From a bacterium (GTDB taxonomy: Bacteria > Planctomycetota > UBA1135 > GCA-002686595), in assembly GCA_024228395.1 (NCBI GenBank), contig JAAETM010000783.1:1-50519 (forward strand): a DNA stretch of 50,519 nucleotides, read 5' to 3'. A program made the translations under genes and the position numbers. Positions 1 to 8,014 of the stretch are shown here, in pieces. Each line of letters begins with the position of its first letter. The stretch's first letter is position 1. Below the pieces are notes generated by a model. The model had not been told where the DNA came from. It did no database searches and was given only the letters and a program-made list of their open reading frames with translations.

Positions 1-2
1 TC

Positions 3-554
3 CTTTTCGATCGGCAGCGCTTTCAATTGATACTCCAGGACACCTTTTGGTTTTCCGACACACCCTATCGGGTGGCCTCGACCAGTTGGGGCAATAGCAT
101 CCCACGCATTTGCACAATGGCCGTGCTCTTGGATCGACACACCCGGCGAACGGTCGTTGTCTGCAATGCGCACTGGGATCACCGGTCGCAGCCTTCGAGG
201 TTGGCCTCGGCGGAACTATTAATTAGGCGCCTTCGGCACTTGGGAGGACAGAACGCATCGGTGCTGGTCCTTGGCGACTTCAATGCAGGGGAAGGAAACC
301 CAGCCTTTGCCCACCTGCTGAGCAAGGAACCCCACGGCCTGCGCGACAGCTTCCGTGTTCTGCATCCTATGGAGCAGGAAGTGGGCACCTTCAACGGGTT
401 CAAGGGCGACTCCTCGGGCGAAAAAATCGACGCCGTGCTCGTGGGGAAAAAGTGGCAGGTGCTCGAGTCTGGCATCTCGCGTACCCCAAAGGGCCAGCCT
501 TCCCCCTCCGACCATGACCCCGTCTGGGCTCGACTTGGATTTGGGGAGCGGTGA
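3..554 (+). CDS. Endonuclease/exonuclease/phosphatase family protein, 5'-truncated by window edge
   Basis: This is the C-terminal part of a metal-dependent hydrolase of the DNase I/inositol-phosphatase fold. The reading frame is already open at base 3, with LFDRQRFQLL running into the visible part, so the true start lies outside the window. Family signatures are NAHWDH (usual NTHLDH), the metal/catalytic GDFNA, and the C-terminal SDHDPV containing the catalytic Asp-His pair. The usual IDYIF stretch appears as IDAVLV. A hydrolase acting on phosphodiesters or phosphate esters is expected from the family; substrate and localisation cannot be read because the N-terminus is missing. It converges on the minus-strand lipoprotein gene across a strong hairpin. 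Confidence 0.85.
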   Translation, partial: LFDRQRFQLILQDTFWFSDTPYRVASTSWGNSIPRICTMAVLLDRHTRRTVVVCNAHWDHRSQPSRLASAELLIRRLRHLGGQNASVLVLGDFNAGEGNPAFAHLLSKEPHGLRDSFRVLHPMEQEVGTFNGFKGDSSGEKIDAVLVGKKWQVLESGISRTPKGQPSPSDHDPVWARLGFGER

Positions 555-647
555 GAGGATCCTGAGGATCGCCCGCAAACCAACCAACCCAAGCAAGGCA
601 ACACCAAGGATGGGCAGTGCCGCAGACCCTCCCCCCACTCATGAGAG

Positions 648-682
648 AACGCGGGCAGCCTGCGAAGCCGGCTGCCCGCGTT
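648..682. terminator. Bidirectional hairpin terminator between convergent genes
   Basis: A perfect 13-bp stem (AACGCGGGCAGCC paired with GGCTGCCCGCGTT) encloses a 9-nt loop in the gap between two convergent genes. There is no long U-tract on either side, so termination strength is inferred from stem stability and position. Sequence just to its left resembles part of the palindromic element at 6262-6380. Confidence 0.65.
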
Positions 683-716
683 CCCGTGGAAGGAAGGATA
701 GCCGGCGCCCTCGCCG

Positions 717-1694
717 CTACTTCAACCAGGCCTCCAGGCGAGCACCCAGGCCTTCCAGTTGAGCTTGAGCACCGGGTAGATCGCTGTCGTCACGGGTGTT
801 GAGAGGGTCCTTTTCGATGTACGAGAGGGTGAGCCCATTGACCGTCGAATGCAGCAGACGCCAGCGCGTGCTTCGGATCCAGCCGTCCCCGGAAGCGGTC
901 TTTGCCAGGACGAATCCGCGCCAGGCGAGGGGCTTCTTTTGCAAGATGCGGGCGAAGCTGGCACCTTCGTTGTCGGAAGTGGCAGAACCCTCGAGCAGTA
1001 GGCCGCAAAGGTCGAGGATCGTCACACCCACGTCAGGCAACGACACTACTTGGGTACGCAATTCGGGGGCGGATGTAGCATTAGGAAGAGTGAACACAAG
1101 GGGCACCCGCAGGCGTTCCTCGGCAAGTTTTTCAGCTTGGTGATCGACTGGCAATGCCGTAAACACCGTCAGGATCCCACGCTTGGAAGACTCCCTGGCC
1201 TTGGCCAATCCATCCATATTCACGGCCCAGGCCAACATCGCAGAAGACTGCACCAGCACGAAACGGGGCCCGGCGGACTCCTCATCGAGATAGGGTTGCA
1301 ACTGGGAGTCGCCCACGATTCTTGTGGAGTAGCCGCCCTTACGCATCTCCGTGAACAACGGAGAGTCCAGCAAATTGTCGGCCTCTTGCTCTTGCGCCAG
1401 TGTCTTGCCCAGCCAAAACAAATCCGACTTGGCCTGGACGGGGCCCGGGGTGCGCGCATAGGCAGCACCAAATACGATGCGCCCGGGTGCCGGGAAGGTC
1501 TCGGCTCTTGCCAAACTTTCCAAGGCTGACTGCTCTGAAGGCTCAAGCACAAACAAAATCACATCGGGGGCGCCGCCATCCAGTGCCCCCGTTTTATTCA
1601 CGGGCTTGAAGTCCTCGGAGTCCCCGCCACAGGAGCTGATCGAAAGAACCAGCGCCAGGCAGGCGCCCCAAAGGAGAATCAAGCGTTGAAACAT
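717..1694 (-). CDS. Degenerate sulfatase-like lipoprotein
   Basis: A 325-residue lipoprotein: hydrophobic signal peptide, then lipobox SISSC with the lipidated Cys at 22. The mature part reads like a shortened alkaline-phosphatase-superfamily (sulfatase/phosphoglycerate mutase) domain. PDVILFVLEP stands where sulfatases have the strand ending in metal-binding Asp-Asp. RVPLVFTLPN followed by VVSLPDVGVTILDLCGL matches the conserved late segment, and TRWRLLHS with a final LEGLGARLEAWLK matches the C-terminal end. The metal Asp residues and the CxPSR-type formylglycine motif are absent (the equivalent region reads AYARTPGPVQAKS), so it is probably not a working sulfatase. It starts 3 nt after the lysine aminotransferase stop codon and is probably co-transcribed with it. 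Family assignment is an inference from motif order. Confidence 0.6.
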   Translation of the reverse strand: MFQRLILLWGACLALVLSISSCGGDSEDFKPVNKTGALDGGAPDVILFVLEPSEQSALESLARAETFPAPGRIVFGAAYARTPGPVQAKSDLFWLGKTLAQEQEADNLLDSPLFTEMRKGGYSTRIVGDSQLQPYLDEESAGPRFVLVQSSAMLAWAVNMDGLAKARESSKRGILTVFTALPVDHQAEKLAEERLRVPLVFTLPNATSAPELRTQVVSLPDVGVTILDLCGLLLEGSATSDNEGASFARILQKKPLAWRGFVLAKTASGDGWIRSTRWRLLHSTVNGLTLSYIEKDPLNTRDDSDLPGAQAQLEGLGARLEAWLK

Positions 1695-1697
1695 ACC

Positions 1698-3017
1698 CTA
1701 CACGCCGACCAGGGTACCGAGTGCGTCGGAAGTACGCGACAGGGCCTGGGCGACCTCTTCTGCGGTCACGACGAGCGGCATGCGGAAGCGGATCGCCTTA
1801 GGACCGGAAGCGAGCACGAGCAGCTCTTTTTCGGCCATCTTGGAGATCATCGTGTCGCGCATTTCGGTGTTGTCCACGGTGAAGGCCACCAGGGAACCGA
1901 CGCCGCGCACGTTTTCGATGTGACCCTTCTCACGGCCGATGGCGCGCAGGCCTTCGACCATCTGATTTCCACGATCGACCGTGTTTCCAGCCAGGTTTTC
2001 GCCCAGGATGATCTCGATGAACTTCTTGGCGCGCACCATGTCGACCAAGTTTCCACCCCAGGTGGAGTTGATGCGACTAGACCTGTGGAAAACGTTGTCC
2101 GGGACCTCGTCCACGCGGGGACCCGCGTAGAGGCCGCAGACTTGAGTCTTCTTGCCGAAGCAAACGATGTCGGGCTTGACGCCTTTGGTTTGCCAGAGCC
2201 AGGGTTTGCCAGATCCGAAGAAACCGGTTTGAACCTCGTCGAAGATCAAAAGGGCTTCCCCTTCGTCAGCGAACTGGCGCAACTTCTGGAAGAACTCGCT
2301 GCGGAAGTGAACATCGCCACCCTCGCCCTGCATCGGCTCGATGAGGATGCCTGCGATGCGGCCAGCGTACTTCTTGAAGGCGGCTTCGATCTCACCGAAG
2401 CAGCGTGCTTCGTCAGCTTCGATGTCGTTGATCACGTTGCCGTCCAGGTCGAAAACCTGACCCGGGTTGAACACGCGCGGCCAATCAAACTTGGGGAACA
2501 GGGCGACCTTGTCGCGCACCGTGTTGGTCACGCTCATGGTGTAACCGCTGCGACCGTGGAAGGCGGCCTTGAAGTGCAGGATGACCAAGTCGTTGCCGTC
2601 GTTGCAGTTGTCGACGCCGACCTTGTGGGCTTTCCAGTCGAAAGCCACCTTCATGGCGTTCTCCACGGCCAAAGCGCCGCCTTGAACCCAGAAGTGGTGA
2701 GGGAAACCCTCGGGCGTCACCTTGGTGGCAAAAGCTTCGACGAAGTCGGCCATCTGCGTGGTGTACAGGTCCGAGTTGGCGGGGTTGTTGGTTCCGGCCA
2801 GGATAATCTCCTTCTGAAAACCCTGCTCGAGCATGGCGGGGTGGTTGTAACCCACGGGCCAGCTGGCGAAGCAGGTGAAGAAGTCCAGATAGCGCTTGTT
2901 CTCGCGGGAGTCGTGGATCCAGGAACCTTTGGATTTCTTCAGGTCCATGACGAAGGGGCAACCATCGGCGAGCATGTAGCGGCCGAGAACTTCGTGTACG
3001 TTTTGGGGGTTGGTCAT
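1698..3017 (-). CDS. lat: L-lysine 6-aminotransferase
   Basis: PLP-dependent class III aminotransferase of 439 residues that transfers the epsilon-amino group of lysine to 2-oxoglutarate, giving 2-aminoadipate semialdehyde and glutamate. The sequence is close to the actinobacterial LAT type: FFTCFASWPVGYNHP near residue 50, NNPANSDLYT near 80, the Asp-containing DEVQTG at 260-265, and the PLP lysine in FGKKTQVCG (Lys290). Length is full. Expected pathway roles are lysine catabolism toward 2-aminoadipate or supply of a piperideine-carboxylate-type compound; no semialdehyde dehydrogenase is in the window to decide. It is followed after 3 nt by the sulfatase-like lipoprotein. Nothing resembling a lysine riboswitch is visible in the short 90-bp upstream gap. 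Confidence 0.93.
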   Translation of the reverse strand: MTNPQNVHEVLGRYMLADGCPFVMDLKKSKGSWIHDSRENKRYLDFFTCFASWPVGYNHPAMLEQGFQKEIILAGTNNPANSDLYTTQMADFVEAFATKVTPEGFPHHFWVQGGALAVENAMKVAFDWKAHKVGVDNCNDGNDLVILHFKAAFHGRSGYTMSVTNTVRDKVALFPKFDWPRVFNPGQVFDLDGNVINDIEADEARCFGEIEAAFKKYAGRIAGILIEPMQGEGGDVHFRSEFFQKLRQFADEGEALLIFDEVQTGFFGSGKPWLWQTKGVKPDIVCFGKKTQVCGLYAGPRVDEVPDNVFHRSSRINSTWGGNLVDMVRAKKFIEIILGENLAGNTVDRGNQMVEGLRAIGREKGHIENVRGVGSLVAFTVDNTEMRDTMISKMAEKELLVLASGPKAIRFRMPLVVTAEEVAQALSRTSDALGTLVGV

Positions 3018-3107
3018 AATTCTTGTGCGGAGCGTCGTTGGACTTGGCTTACGGGTCGGGAAAGGGGCTGGCGGAATGGGACCTTGCCTAGGTCAACGAA
3101 TCCCAAC

Positions 3108-4373
3108 TTATTTGGCGGTTCTGTAGGGAGCCTCGTAAGGCCCCAGATCGCCACGGCTCAAGAGTAGGGTTGGTGTGTTCCCTGGAGCCTGCGACAGGCC
3201 CGAACCGGGGCTGACATTGGTGAAGATCTGCCGCGAGAGCGTACCATCCTGCCCCCTGCCAGTCGACCCTAGGGCTTCGTGGATGAGGGTTGCACCTTCG
3301 CCCAGGGCCCGGGCACGAATCTGCTCCAACTCGGCTTTAGAGGCCCTATTCATCGATTGAATGGGAGGATCCAAGACTCCGCGTTCTTCCACGGCGCATA
3401 AAAGCCATTCGGTAGCTACAGAAAAATGACTCGCCGGAAGTATCCATTGTCCCACAGCTCCGTTTAGGTACCCGCCAAGGGCACCTTGCCGACCGAGTGA
3501 GTCTTCCAGGGCTTCCTCCAAAATGGACTCCCAGTTTTCCCCCGCGCGCAGCATCGATTTCTCCAAATTGCGACAAGTACTGGTCAAAGGTGAGAACTCC
3601 AAGTGGGGTGCGCCGCTAGTGCTTTGCACGCCAAATCCAAAAGCCAAGTCCACGGCGCTCGGAACCTGTTCCAACCGGGCTGCGTTTTGCACGAGGGTCA
3701 ACCAACGGGCGCGATCGGTTTGGGATGCGGTGACTTGCACCTCGGGAAAGCAACCGGTCGCCAGCAGAGCCGACACCGATTCGCTGCGTTGATCCCCATG
3801 AATGCAGATGCCAGATAGGTCGATGCACAAACGGTGCAAGGCCCAAATGAGCGGATCCAACAGTTCGGGCAAATGTTCGTCGAGCAGCAACACGAGCCGT
3901 TCCCCAGACACCAGGGCTTTGAGAATCGGCGTCCAGGATCCATCGATCCACGCCTTCCAATCGGGTACCACAAGCCGCGCGCACTCCTGGGGCAGCGATC
4001 GAACATCAGTGCAAAAAAGTTCATGGTCCATTTCCTGAACCCAGGGGTCCAGGCAGGGCAAGGATGCATCGGTCGCCAACCGCAGGACCGATTGCAAGGC
4101 GGCAAAGCCTGGATTGGACTTGTGCAAGAGCAGCCCGCGCAACTCCACCCAATCCTCCCGGCCCATGGGGGTCGGCGCTCCGTCCGGCCACAGGTTCTGC
4201 ACCTCCGCCAATCCGGTCGCGCAAGCCCGCTCCCTGGACCGCCGCCTGACCCCGCCCCGTCCGACTGTGGGGGGATCGAAGGCCTTTACCCCCCCCCAGG
4301 GATGCCCCCAGAGCAGGGCTCCCCGAAAAGTCTGATTTACGACAATCTCATTTTCTGTTCTTGCTTCTGACAT
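3108..4373 (-). CDS. Hypothetical protein, 421 aa
   Basis: I do not recognise this protein. It is soluble-looking, with no signal peptide or convincing membrane segment, and rich in Leu, Ala, Glu and Trp. Visible stretches include RLVLLLDEHLPELLDPLIWALHR around 165-187 (quoted in part: LVLLLDEHLPELLDPL), which resembles a Walker-B-like beta strand but without a matching P-loop, and a C-terminal Gly/Ser/Pro-rich tail. The ATG is 32 bp from the divergently transcribed rnpA start, so the two promoters must overlap. A run of nine C residues (4289-4297) lies in codons 26-29; a length change there would alter the frame after about 26 residues. Confidence 0.6.
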   Translation of the reverse strand: MSEARTENEIVVNQTFRGALLWGHPWGGVKAFDPPTVGRGGVRRRSRERACATGLAEVQNLWPDGAPTPMGREDWVELRGLLLHKSNPGFAALQSVLRLATDASLPCLDPWVQEMDHELFCTDVRSLPQECARLVVPDWKAWIDGSWTPILKALVSGERLVLLLDEHLPELLDPLIWALHRLCIDLSGICIHGDQRSESVSALLATGCFPEVQVTASQTDRARWLTLVQNAARLEQVPSAVDLAFGFGVQSTSGAPHLEFSPLTSTCRNLEKSMLRAGENWESILEEALEDSLGRQGALGGYLNGAVGQWILPASHFSVATEWLLCAVEERGVLDPPIQSMNRASKAELEQIRARALGEGATLIHEALGSTGRGQDGTLSRQIFTNVSPGSGLSQAPGNTPTLLLSRGDLGPYEAPYRTAK

Positions 4374-4405
4374 GGTGGGTTCGGCCGCTATTCTATTCGC
4401 TAGCC

Positions 4406-4822
4406 ATGGGCATTCCCATCCCTTCCCCTGCTCTCAAGCGCAAGCCCCTCGGATTTTCACGTCCGATGCGCATGCTGAAATCTCCGGAGTTCGATCGAGC
4501 TTTCCGGGGGGGCAGCCGTGCCCGGGCCGATCACCTACTTGTGATCTGTGTGGAAGCTCGTTTCGGACACACCCGCCTGGGCCTTTCGGTGGGGAAACGA
4601 ATCTGGAAACTGGCCAAGGATCGCAACCGACTCAAGCGTTGTTTGCGCGAGGCCTTCCGTCAATGTTATGCGGACCTGCCCACCAACGTGGACCTGGTGA
4701 TCGTGCCCGCCAAACCTGGCGCCGCCCCCTCCGTGGAGCAAGCCAAACGAGAACTTGTCTACTTGGCGAACAAAGCCAACAAACGGCTTGTGGATAAACG
4801 TGCCAAGGAAGCCAGCGCATGA
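4406..4822 (+). CDS. rnpA: Ribonuclease P protein component
   Basis: Protein subunit of RNase P, which supports the catalytic RNA in maturing tRNA 5' ends. The 138-residue product has the family arrangement: LKSPEFDRAFRGGSRARADH near the N-terminus, then the RNR signature region LGLSVGKRIWKLAKDRNRLK followed by RCLREAFR. The ATG at 4406 was chosen because upstream in-frame codons run into the divergent gene's start region; an internal ATG at MRMLKS is also possible. rpmH (L34), the usual upstream partner, is absent. The stop codon overlaps the yidD start by 4 nt (ATGA), indicating translational coupling. Confidence 0.93.
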   Translation: MGIPIPSPALKRKPLGFSRPMRMLKSPEFDRAFRGGSRARADHLLVICVEARFGHTRLGLSVGKRIWKLAKDRNRLKRCLREAFRQCYADLPTNVDLVIVPAKPGAAPSVEQAKRELVYLANKANKRLVDKRAKEASA

Positions 4823-5094
4823 TTTACTTCCTGCGCCGCCTCGTCACCCTGCCCGTGCGATTTTATCGCCGCTGGTTGACACGCCTCAGCCCTCCCATGT
4901 GTCGCTTCCACCCCACATGCAGTTCCTACTGCGTGGAAGCGATAGAAAACCGCGGCATCCTCAAGGGTACCGCACTCACCATCTGGCGACTCATGCGTTG
5001 CCACCCCTTTGCCCAAGGGGGCTACGATCCCGTGCCACCGGGGCACGAAACCGTCGAACCCGCCCCCAAAACTTCCCCTTGCTCTCGAAAGTGA
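4819..5094 (+). CDS. yidD: Membrane protein insertion efficiency factor YidD
   Basis: A 91-residue YidD family protein, thought to help YidC-dependent insertion of inner-membrane proteins at the cytoplasmic face. The diagnostic core is CRFHPTCSSYCVEAI followed by NRGILKGTALTIWRLMRCHPFAQGGYDPVP (shown here in part: RLMRCHPFAQGGYDPVP). An N-terminal amphipathic basic helix (LRRLVTLPVRFYRRW) precedes it. It overlaps rnpA by 4 nt and the following lipoprotein gene by 1 nt (TGATG), so the three genes form one translational unit. yidC, the expected next gene, is not there. Confidence 0.93.
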   Translation: MIYFLRRLVTLPVRFYRRWLTRLSPPMCRFHPTCSSYCVEAIENRGILKGTALTIWRLMRCHPFAQGGYDPVPPGHETVEPAPKTSPCSRK

Positions 5095-6239
5095 TGTTGA
5101 AACTTCCCCTCCTTGCCACCGCCCTGCTCCTCGCTACCACCGCTTGCAGATCACTCTGCGACTCTGAATCGGATTGCAGCACCAGCGCATGCTGTGCCGC
5201 CCAAACCGGCGACTCTCCCATCGACGGAGCCGTCAACGTGGACCACCTGATCCTGCCCGAAGAAACCCACTTCGCGCACCTCTGGCAACTGACCACCTCC
5301 GGCGAAAACGCCGAAGCCTACTGGAGCTTTGACGGCAAGCGCCTTTCCTTGCAGCGCAAGGGCGAAGGCATGGCCTGCGACCGCATCTACGCCACCGGAC
5401 CCGGCGGTAAGCTGATCGAGATCTCGAATGGCAGAGGCACCACCACCTGCGCCTACTTCACCCCTGACGACCAATCGGTCATCTACGCTTCGACCCACGG
5501 CCTGCAAGAAAACTGCCCGCCGCCGACCGACCACAGCATGGGCTATGTTTGGGCCTTGCACCCCGAGTTCGAGATCTACGCTAAGAACCTTACGAGCGGC
5601 GAAGTCACCGCCATCGTCGAAGGCCCCGGCTACGACGCCGAAGCCACCGTCTCCCCCCGGGGTGATCGCTTCGTCTTCACTTCTACTCGTAGCGGCGACA
5701 TCGAGCTGTGGACCGCCAACATGGACGGCTCCGACCTGTTCCAGGTCACCGACGAACCCGGTTATGACGGCGGCGCTTTTTATAGTCCCGACGGCGAGTG
5801 GTTGATCTTCCGCTCCACCGACTTCAGCGCCGACAGGCGCGACGAAGAGATCGCCGCTTACAAGGACCTGCTCTCCAAGAACACGGTGCGCCCTTCCCGC
5901 ATGGAGCTTGTGCTGATCAAGGCCGACGGTACCCAGCGCAGCCAGGTCACCAGCTTGGGCAAGGCCAACTTCGCACCGTCTTTCTTCCCCGACGGCAAGC
6001 GCATCATCTTCTCCAGCAACCACCACGACCAAGGCCGCCCCGCGATGAACTTCGACGTCTTCGCCTGCGACCTGAACGGTGGCAACATGGAGCAGATAAC
6101 CTTCTTCAAAGGCGAGCGCGGCAAGCAGTTCGATTCGTTCCCGCTGTTCAGCCCGAATGGCAAGTACCTGGCGTTTTCAAGCAACCGCGGCGACAGCAAA
6201 CCCGGCGACACCAACGTGTTCATCGCCGAATGGAAGTAG
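5094..6239 (+). CDS. TolB-like beta-propeller (PD40) lipoprotein
   Basis: A 381-residue lipoprotein with signal peptide and lipobox LLATTAC (Cys18). After a Cys-rich linker (CRSLCDSESDCSTSACC, residues about 18-34) comes a run of PD40/TolB-type blades: AYWSFDGKRLSL, CAYFTPDDQSVIYAS, ATVSPRGDRFVFTS, AFYSPDGEWLIFRS, SFFPDGKRIIFSS and PLFSPNGKYLAFSS. Such propellers usually act as periplasmic binding or scaffold modules; no catalytic domain is attached. The ATG at 5094 was preferred over the much longer upstream-open frame because it directly precedes the signal peptide and overlaps the yidD stop (TGATG). The Cys-rich segment after the lipidated Cys is unusual and may form disulfides. Confidence 0.85.
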   Translation: MLKLPLLATALLLATTACRSLCDSESDCSTSACCAAQTGDSPIDGAVNVDHLILPEETHFAHLWQLTTSGENAEAYWSFDGKRLSLQRKGEGMACDRIYATGPGGKLIEISNGRGTTTCAYFTPDDQSVIYASTHGLQENCPPPTDHSMGYVWALHPEFEIYAKNLTSGEVTAIVEGPGYDAEATVSPRGDRFVFTSTRSGDIELWTANMDGSDLFQVTDEPGYDGGAFYSPDGEWLIFRSTDFSADRRDEEIAAYKDLLSKNTVRPSRMELVLIKADGTQRSQVTSLGKANFAPSFFPDGKRIIFSSNHHDQGRPAMNFDVFACDLNGGNMEQITFFKGERGKQFDSFPLFSPNGKYLAFSSNRGDSKPGDTNVFIAEWK

Positions 6240-6261
6240 GGATGGATAGGGTTCCGCCCTC

Positions 6262-6380
6262 CAAGGGAGGATGTGTGCCACAGACGATCCTGCCACCTGC
6301 GAAAGCGCGAGGTCCGGCGATGCTGGGCCCCGCGCTTTCGTAGATGTGGAGGGAGAGTGTGCGGCACACCCCTTCCTTCC
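6262..6380. repeat. Imperfect long inverted repeat (REP-like palindrome)
   Basis: Two arms of about 45-50 nt are imperfect inverted copies. The inner pair is CGAAAGCGCG (6300-6309) with CGCGCTTTCG (6331-6340), and outer GTGTGCC (about 6273) pairs with GGCACAC (6362-6368), with the CCTCC/GGAGG-type sequence between them also mirrored. It fills the gap after the propeller lipoprotein gene and may act as a terminator. Sequence at about 616-653 (GTGCCGCAGACCCTCC...GAGAACGCG) resembles the left arm, so it may be one member of a dispersed family. Confidence 0.5.
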
Positions 6381-6455
6381 CGGCTGCGCCGAGACGGGTT
6401 TGCGCAAACACAGGAGGAACGTCTACAGCCTCCCCCGGATAGTTATACTGACCCC

Positions 6456-7238
6456 ATGCAAATTCGGGTGATTTCTAGTGGCAGCAAGGGCAACTCGATG
6501 TTGTTTCGAGCTGGCGACATGTACGGCATGGTCGATGCCGGCCTGACTTTGCGAGCTCTAACCCCGCGCCTGGAAGAAGCCAGCGTGCCCTTCCGCGGTT
6601 TAGAACATATCCTCGTCACCCACGGCCACCTGGACCACGCGCGCAGCGCGGGCGCCCTGGCCAAGCGCCACCAGGCCACGGTGCATTGCCCCGAAGCGAT
6701 GATGAAAAACCGCTCGGTGGCTCGGGCGCCACGACTCAGCCATACGAGCGATAGCACGGACACCGAACTGATCGGCAAACATGGCGACAAGGTCCGCTTG
6801 CAAGCGGTCGCCCTACCCCACGATTGCCACCCGACCCTGGCCTACAAACTCACCCACGGGGAGCGCTGCCTGGTCGTGCTCTCCGACATGGGTCGCCCCG
6901 ACCAACAGATCGCCCAGCGCCTGGGCGGAGCCCACGTGCTCATGCTCGAGTTCAACCACTGCCCCAAGATGCTCGCAGAAGGCCCCTACCCCGAAAGCCT
7001 CAAGCGCCGCGTCGCGGGACACCAGGGCCACCTCTCCAACCAAGAGGCACAACAGATGCTCACCCAGCTTGCCGGTGAAAACCTGCACACCCTGGTCCTC
7101 ACCCACCTCTCCGCCAAGAACAACCTTGCGGAGATCGCGCTGGCCTGCGCCACCGAAACCCTGGACAAACTGGGCCTCTCCCACGTGAAAGTGCTCGTCG
7201 CCAAGCAACACGAAGCGCTCGACCCCATCCAAGCCTAA
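6456..7238 (+). CDS. MBL-fold metallohydrolase, YycJ/WalJ-like
   Basis: A 260-residue cytoplasmic metallo-beta-lactamase-fold protein. The opening MQIRVISSGSKGNSMLF and the metal motif THGHLDHARSAG (HxHxDH) are typical of the YycJ/WalJ and related phosphodiesterase/exonuclease branch. Later ligands are LPHDCHPTLAYKL (His), LSDMGRP (Asp) and LVLTHLSAKNN (His). Members of this branch are reported to act as DNA exonucleases or to process phosphodiesters; the exact substrate here is unknown. The ATG at 6456 starts directly at the conserved N-terminal strand, so the longer in-frame upstream extension through the inverted repeat was rejected. It is followed 10 bp later by the nitroreductase gene. 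Confidence 0.85.
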   Translation: MQIRVISSGSKGNSMLFRAGDMYGMVDAGLTLRALTPRLEEASVPFRGLEHILVTHGHLDHARSAGALAKRHQATVHCPEAMMKNRSVARAPRLSHTSDSTDTELIGKHGDKVRLQAVALPHDCHPTLAYKLTHGERCLVVLSDMGRPDQQIAQRLGGAHVLMLEFNHCPKMLAEGPYPESLKRRVAGHQGHLSNQEAQQMLTQLAGENLHTLVLTHLSAKNNLAEIALACATETLDKLGLSHVKVLVAKQHEALDPIQA

Positions 7239-7248
7239 GCCCCCCACC

Positions 7249-7983
7249 ATGGAAAATCCCATCCTGCAAGGCATGCGCCAACACCGAACGGTGCGCACGT
7301 TTACCGACGAAGCCCTCTCCCCCGCGCACATTCGCCAAGCGGTGGAGGCGGCCCAATGCGCGGCGACCTCCTCATGGATCCAGGCATACAGTCTGCTGCA
7401 CGTAACCGATGCAGCGGAGCGCGAAACCCTGGCGGAGCTAGCCGGCGGTCAAGCCCAGGTGCACTCCGCCCCCGGCTTCTTCATCATCTGCGGCGATGCC
7501 CGCCGCCATCGCCTGCTGATGCAAAAGGAAGGCAAACCCTTCCAAAACAACTTCGAAGTCTTCCTGACCTCCATCATCGACGCCGGTCTCTTCGCGCAAA
7601 ACCTAGTGCTGGCCTTCGAGTCCCAAGGCCACGGCACCTGCCTGATTGGAGGCCTACGCAACCGCCTAGCCGATGTGGCAAAACTCCTAGAGCTCCCCGG
7701 AAGCGTCTTCCCGCTCTACGGCCTATGCGTCGGCAAACCCGCCGAAGACCCCGGCACCCGCCCGCGCCTGCCCTTTGAAGCCATCTGCTTCGAAGGCCGC
7801 TACCCGTCGGACGAAGTCATGCACAAGCAAATGCTACTAGCCGACGAAGCTTCCAAAACCTACTACGCCGAACGCGGCACTCCCAAACGCAGCTGGAGCG
7901 GAGGCATCATCCGCCGCTTCGCCAAACTTCATCGGGAAAACCTACCCCAGGCCTACCTGGACTTGGGTGCGAAGCTCAGTTAG
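7249..7983 (+). CDS. nfsA: NADPH-dependent FMN oxidoreductase (NfsA/FRP-type nitroreductase)
   Basis: A 244-residue flavin reductase of the oxygen-insensitive nitroreductase family. Visible features are the FMN phosphate-binding RQHRTVRTFTDEAL (residues 9-22), AAQCAATSSWIQAYSLLHV (about 34-52), the dimer/FMN segment FLTSIIDAGLFAQNLVLAFESQGHGTCLIGG (given here as IIDAGLFAQNLVLAFESQG), and VFPLYGLCVGKP near 160. The C-terminal tail with RSWSGG is seen in NfsA-like proteins. Expected reaction: NAD(P)H-driven two-electron reduction of nitroaromatics, quinones or flavins. It sits 10 bp after the MBL hydrolase gene and converges with the next lipoprotein gene over only 31 bp. Confidence 0.88.
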   Translation: MENPILQGMRQHRTVRTFTDEALSPAHIRQAVEAAQCAATSSWIQAYSLLHVTDAAERETLAELAGGQAQVHSAPGFFIICGDARRHRLLMQKEGKPFQNNFEVFLTSIIDAGLFAQNLVLAFESQGHGTCLIGGLRNRLADVAKLLELPGSVFPLYGLCVGKPAEDPGTRPRLPFEAICFEGRYPSDEVMHKQMLLADEASKTYYAERGTPKRSWSGGIIRRFAKLHRENLPQAYLDLGAKLS

Positions 7984-8014
7984 CGCCCAGCCGACGAACA
8001 AGGGCCAAGAAGGG

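Noticed and set aside
3018..3107. Lysine riboswitch upstream of lat
   Set aside because: The 90-bp gap is too short for the lysine aptamer and shows no matching helices.
1686..3167. 493-codon open frame on the plus strand across the lysine aminotransferase gene
   Set aside because: It mirrors the lat codons, has no family features, and the minus-strand gene is unambiguous. Long antisense frames are common in high-GC DNA.
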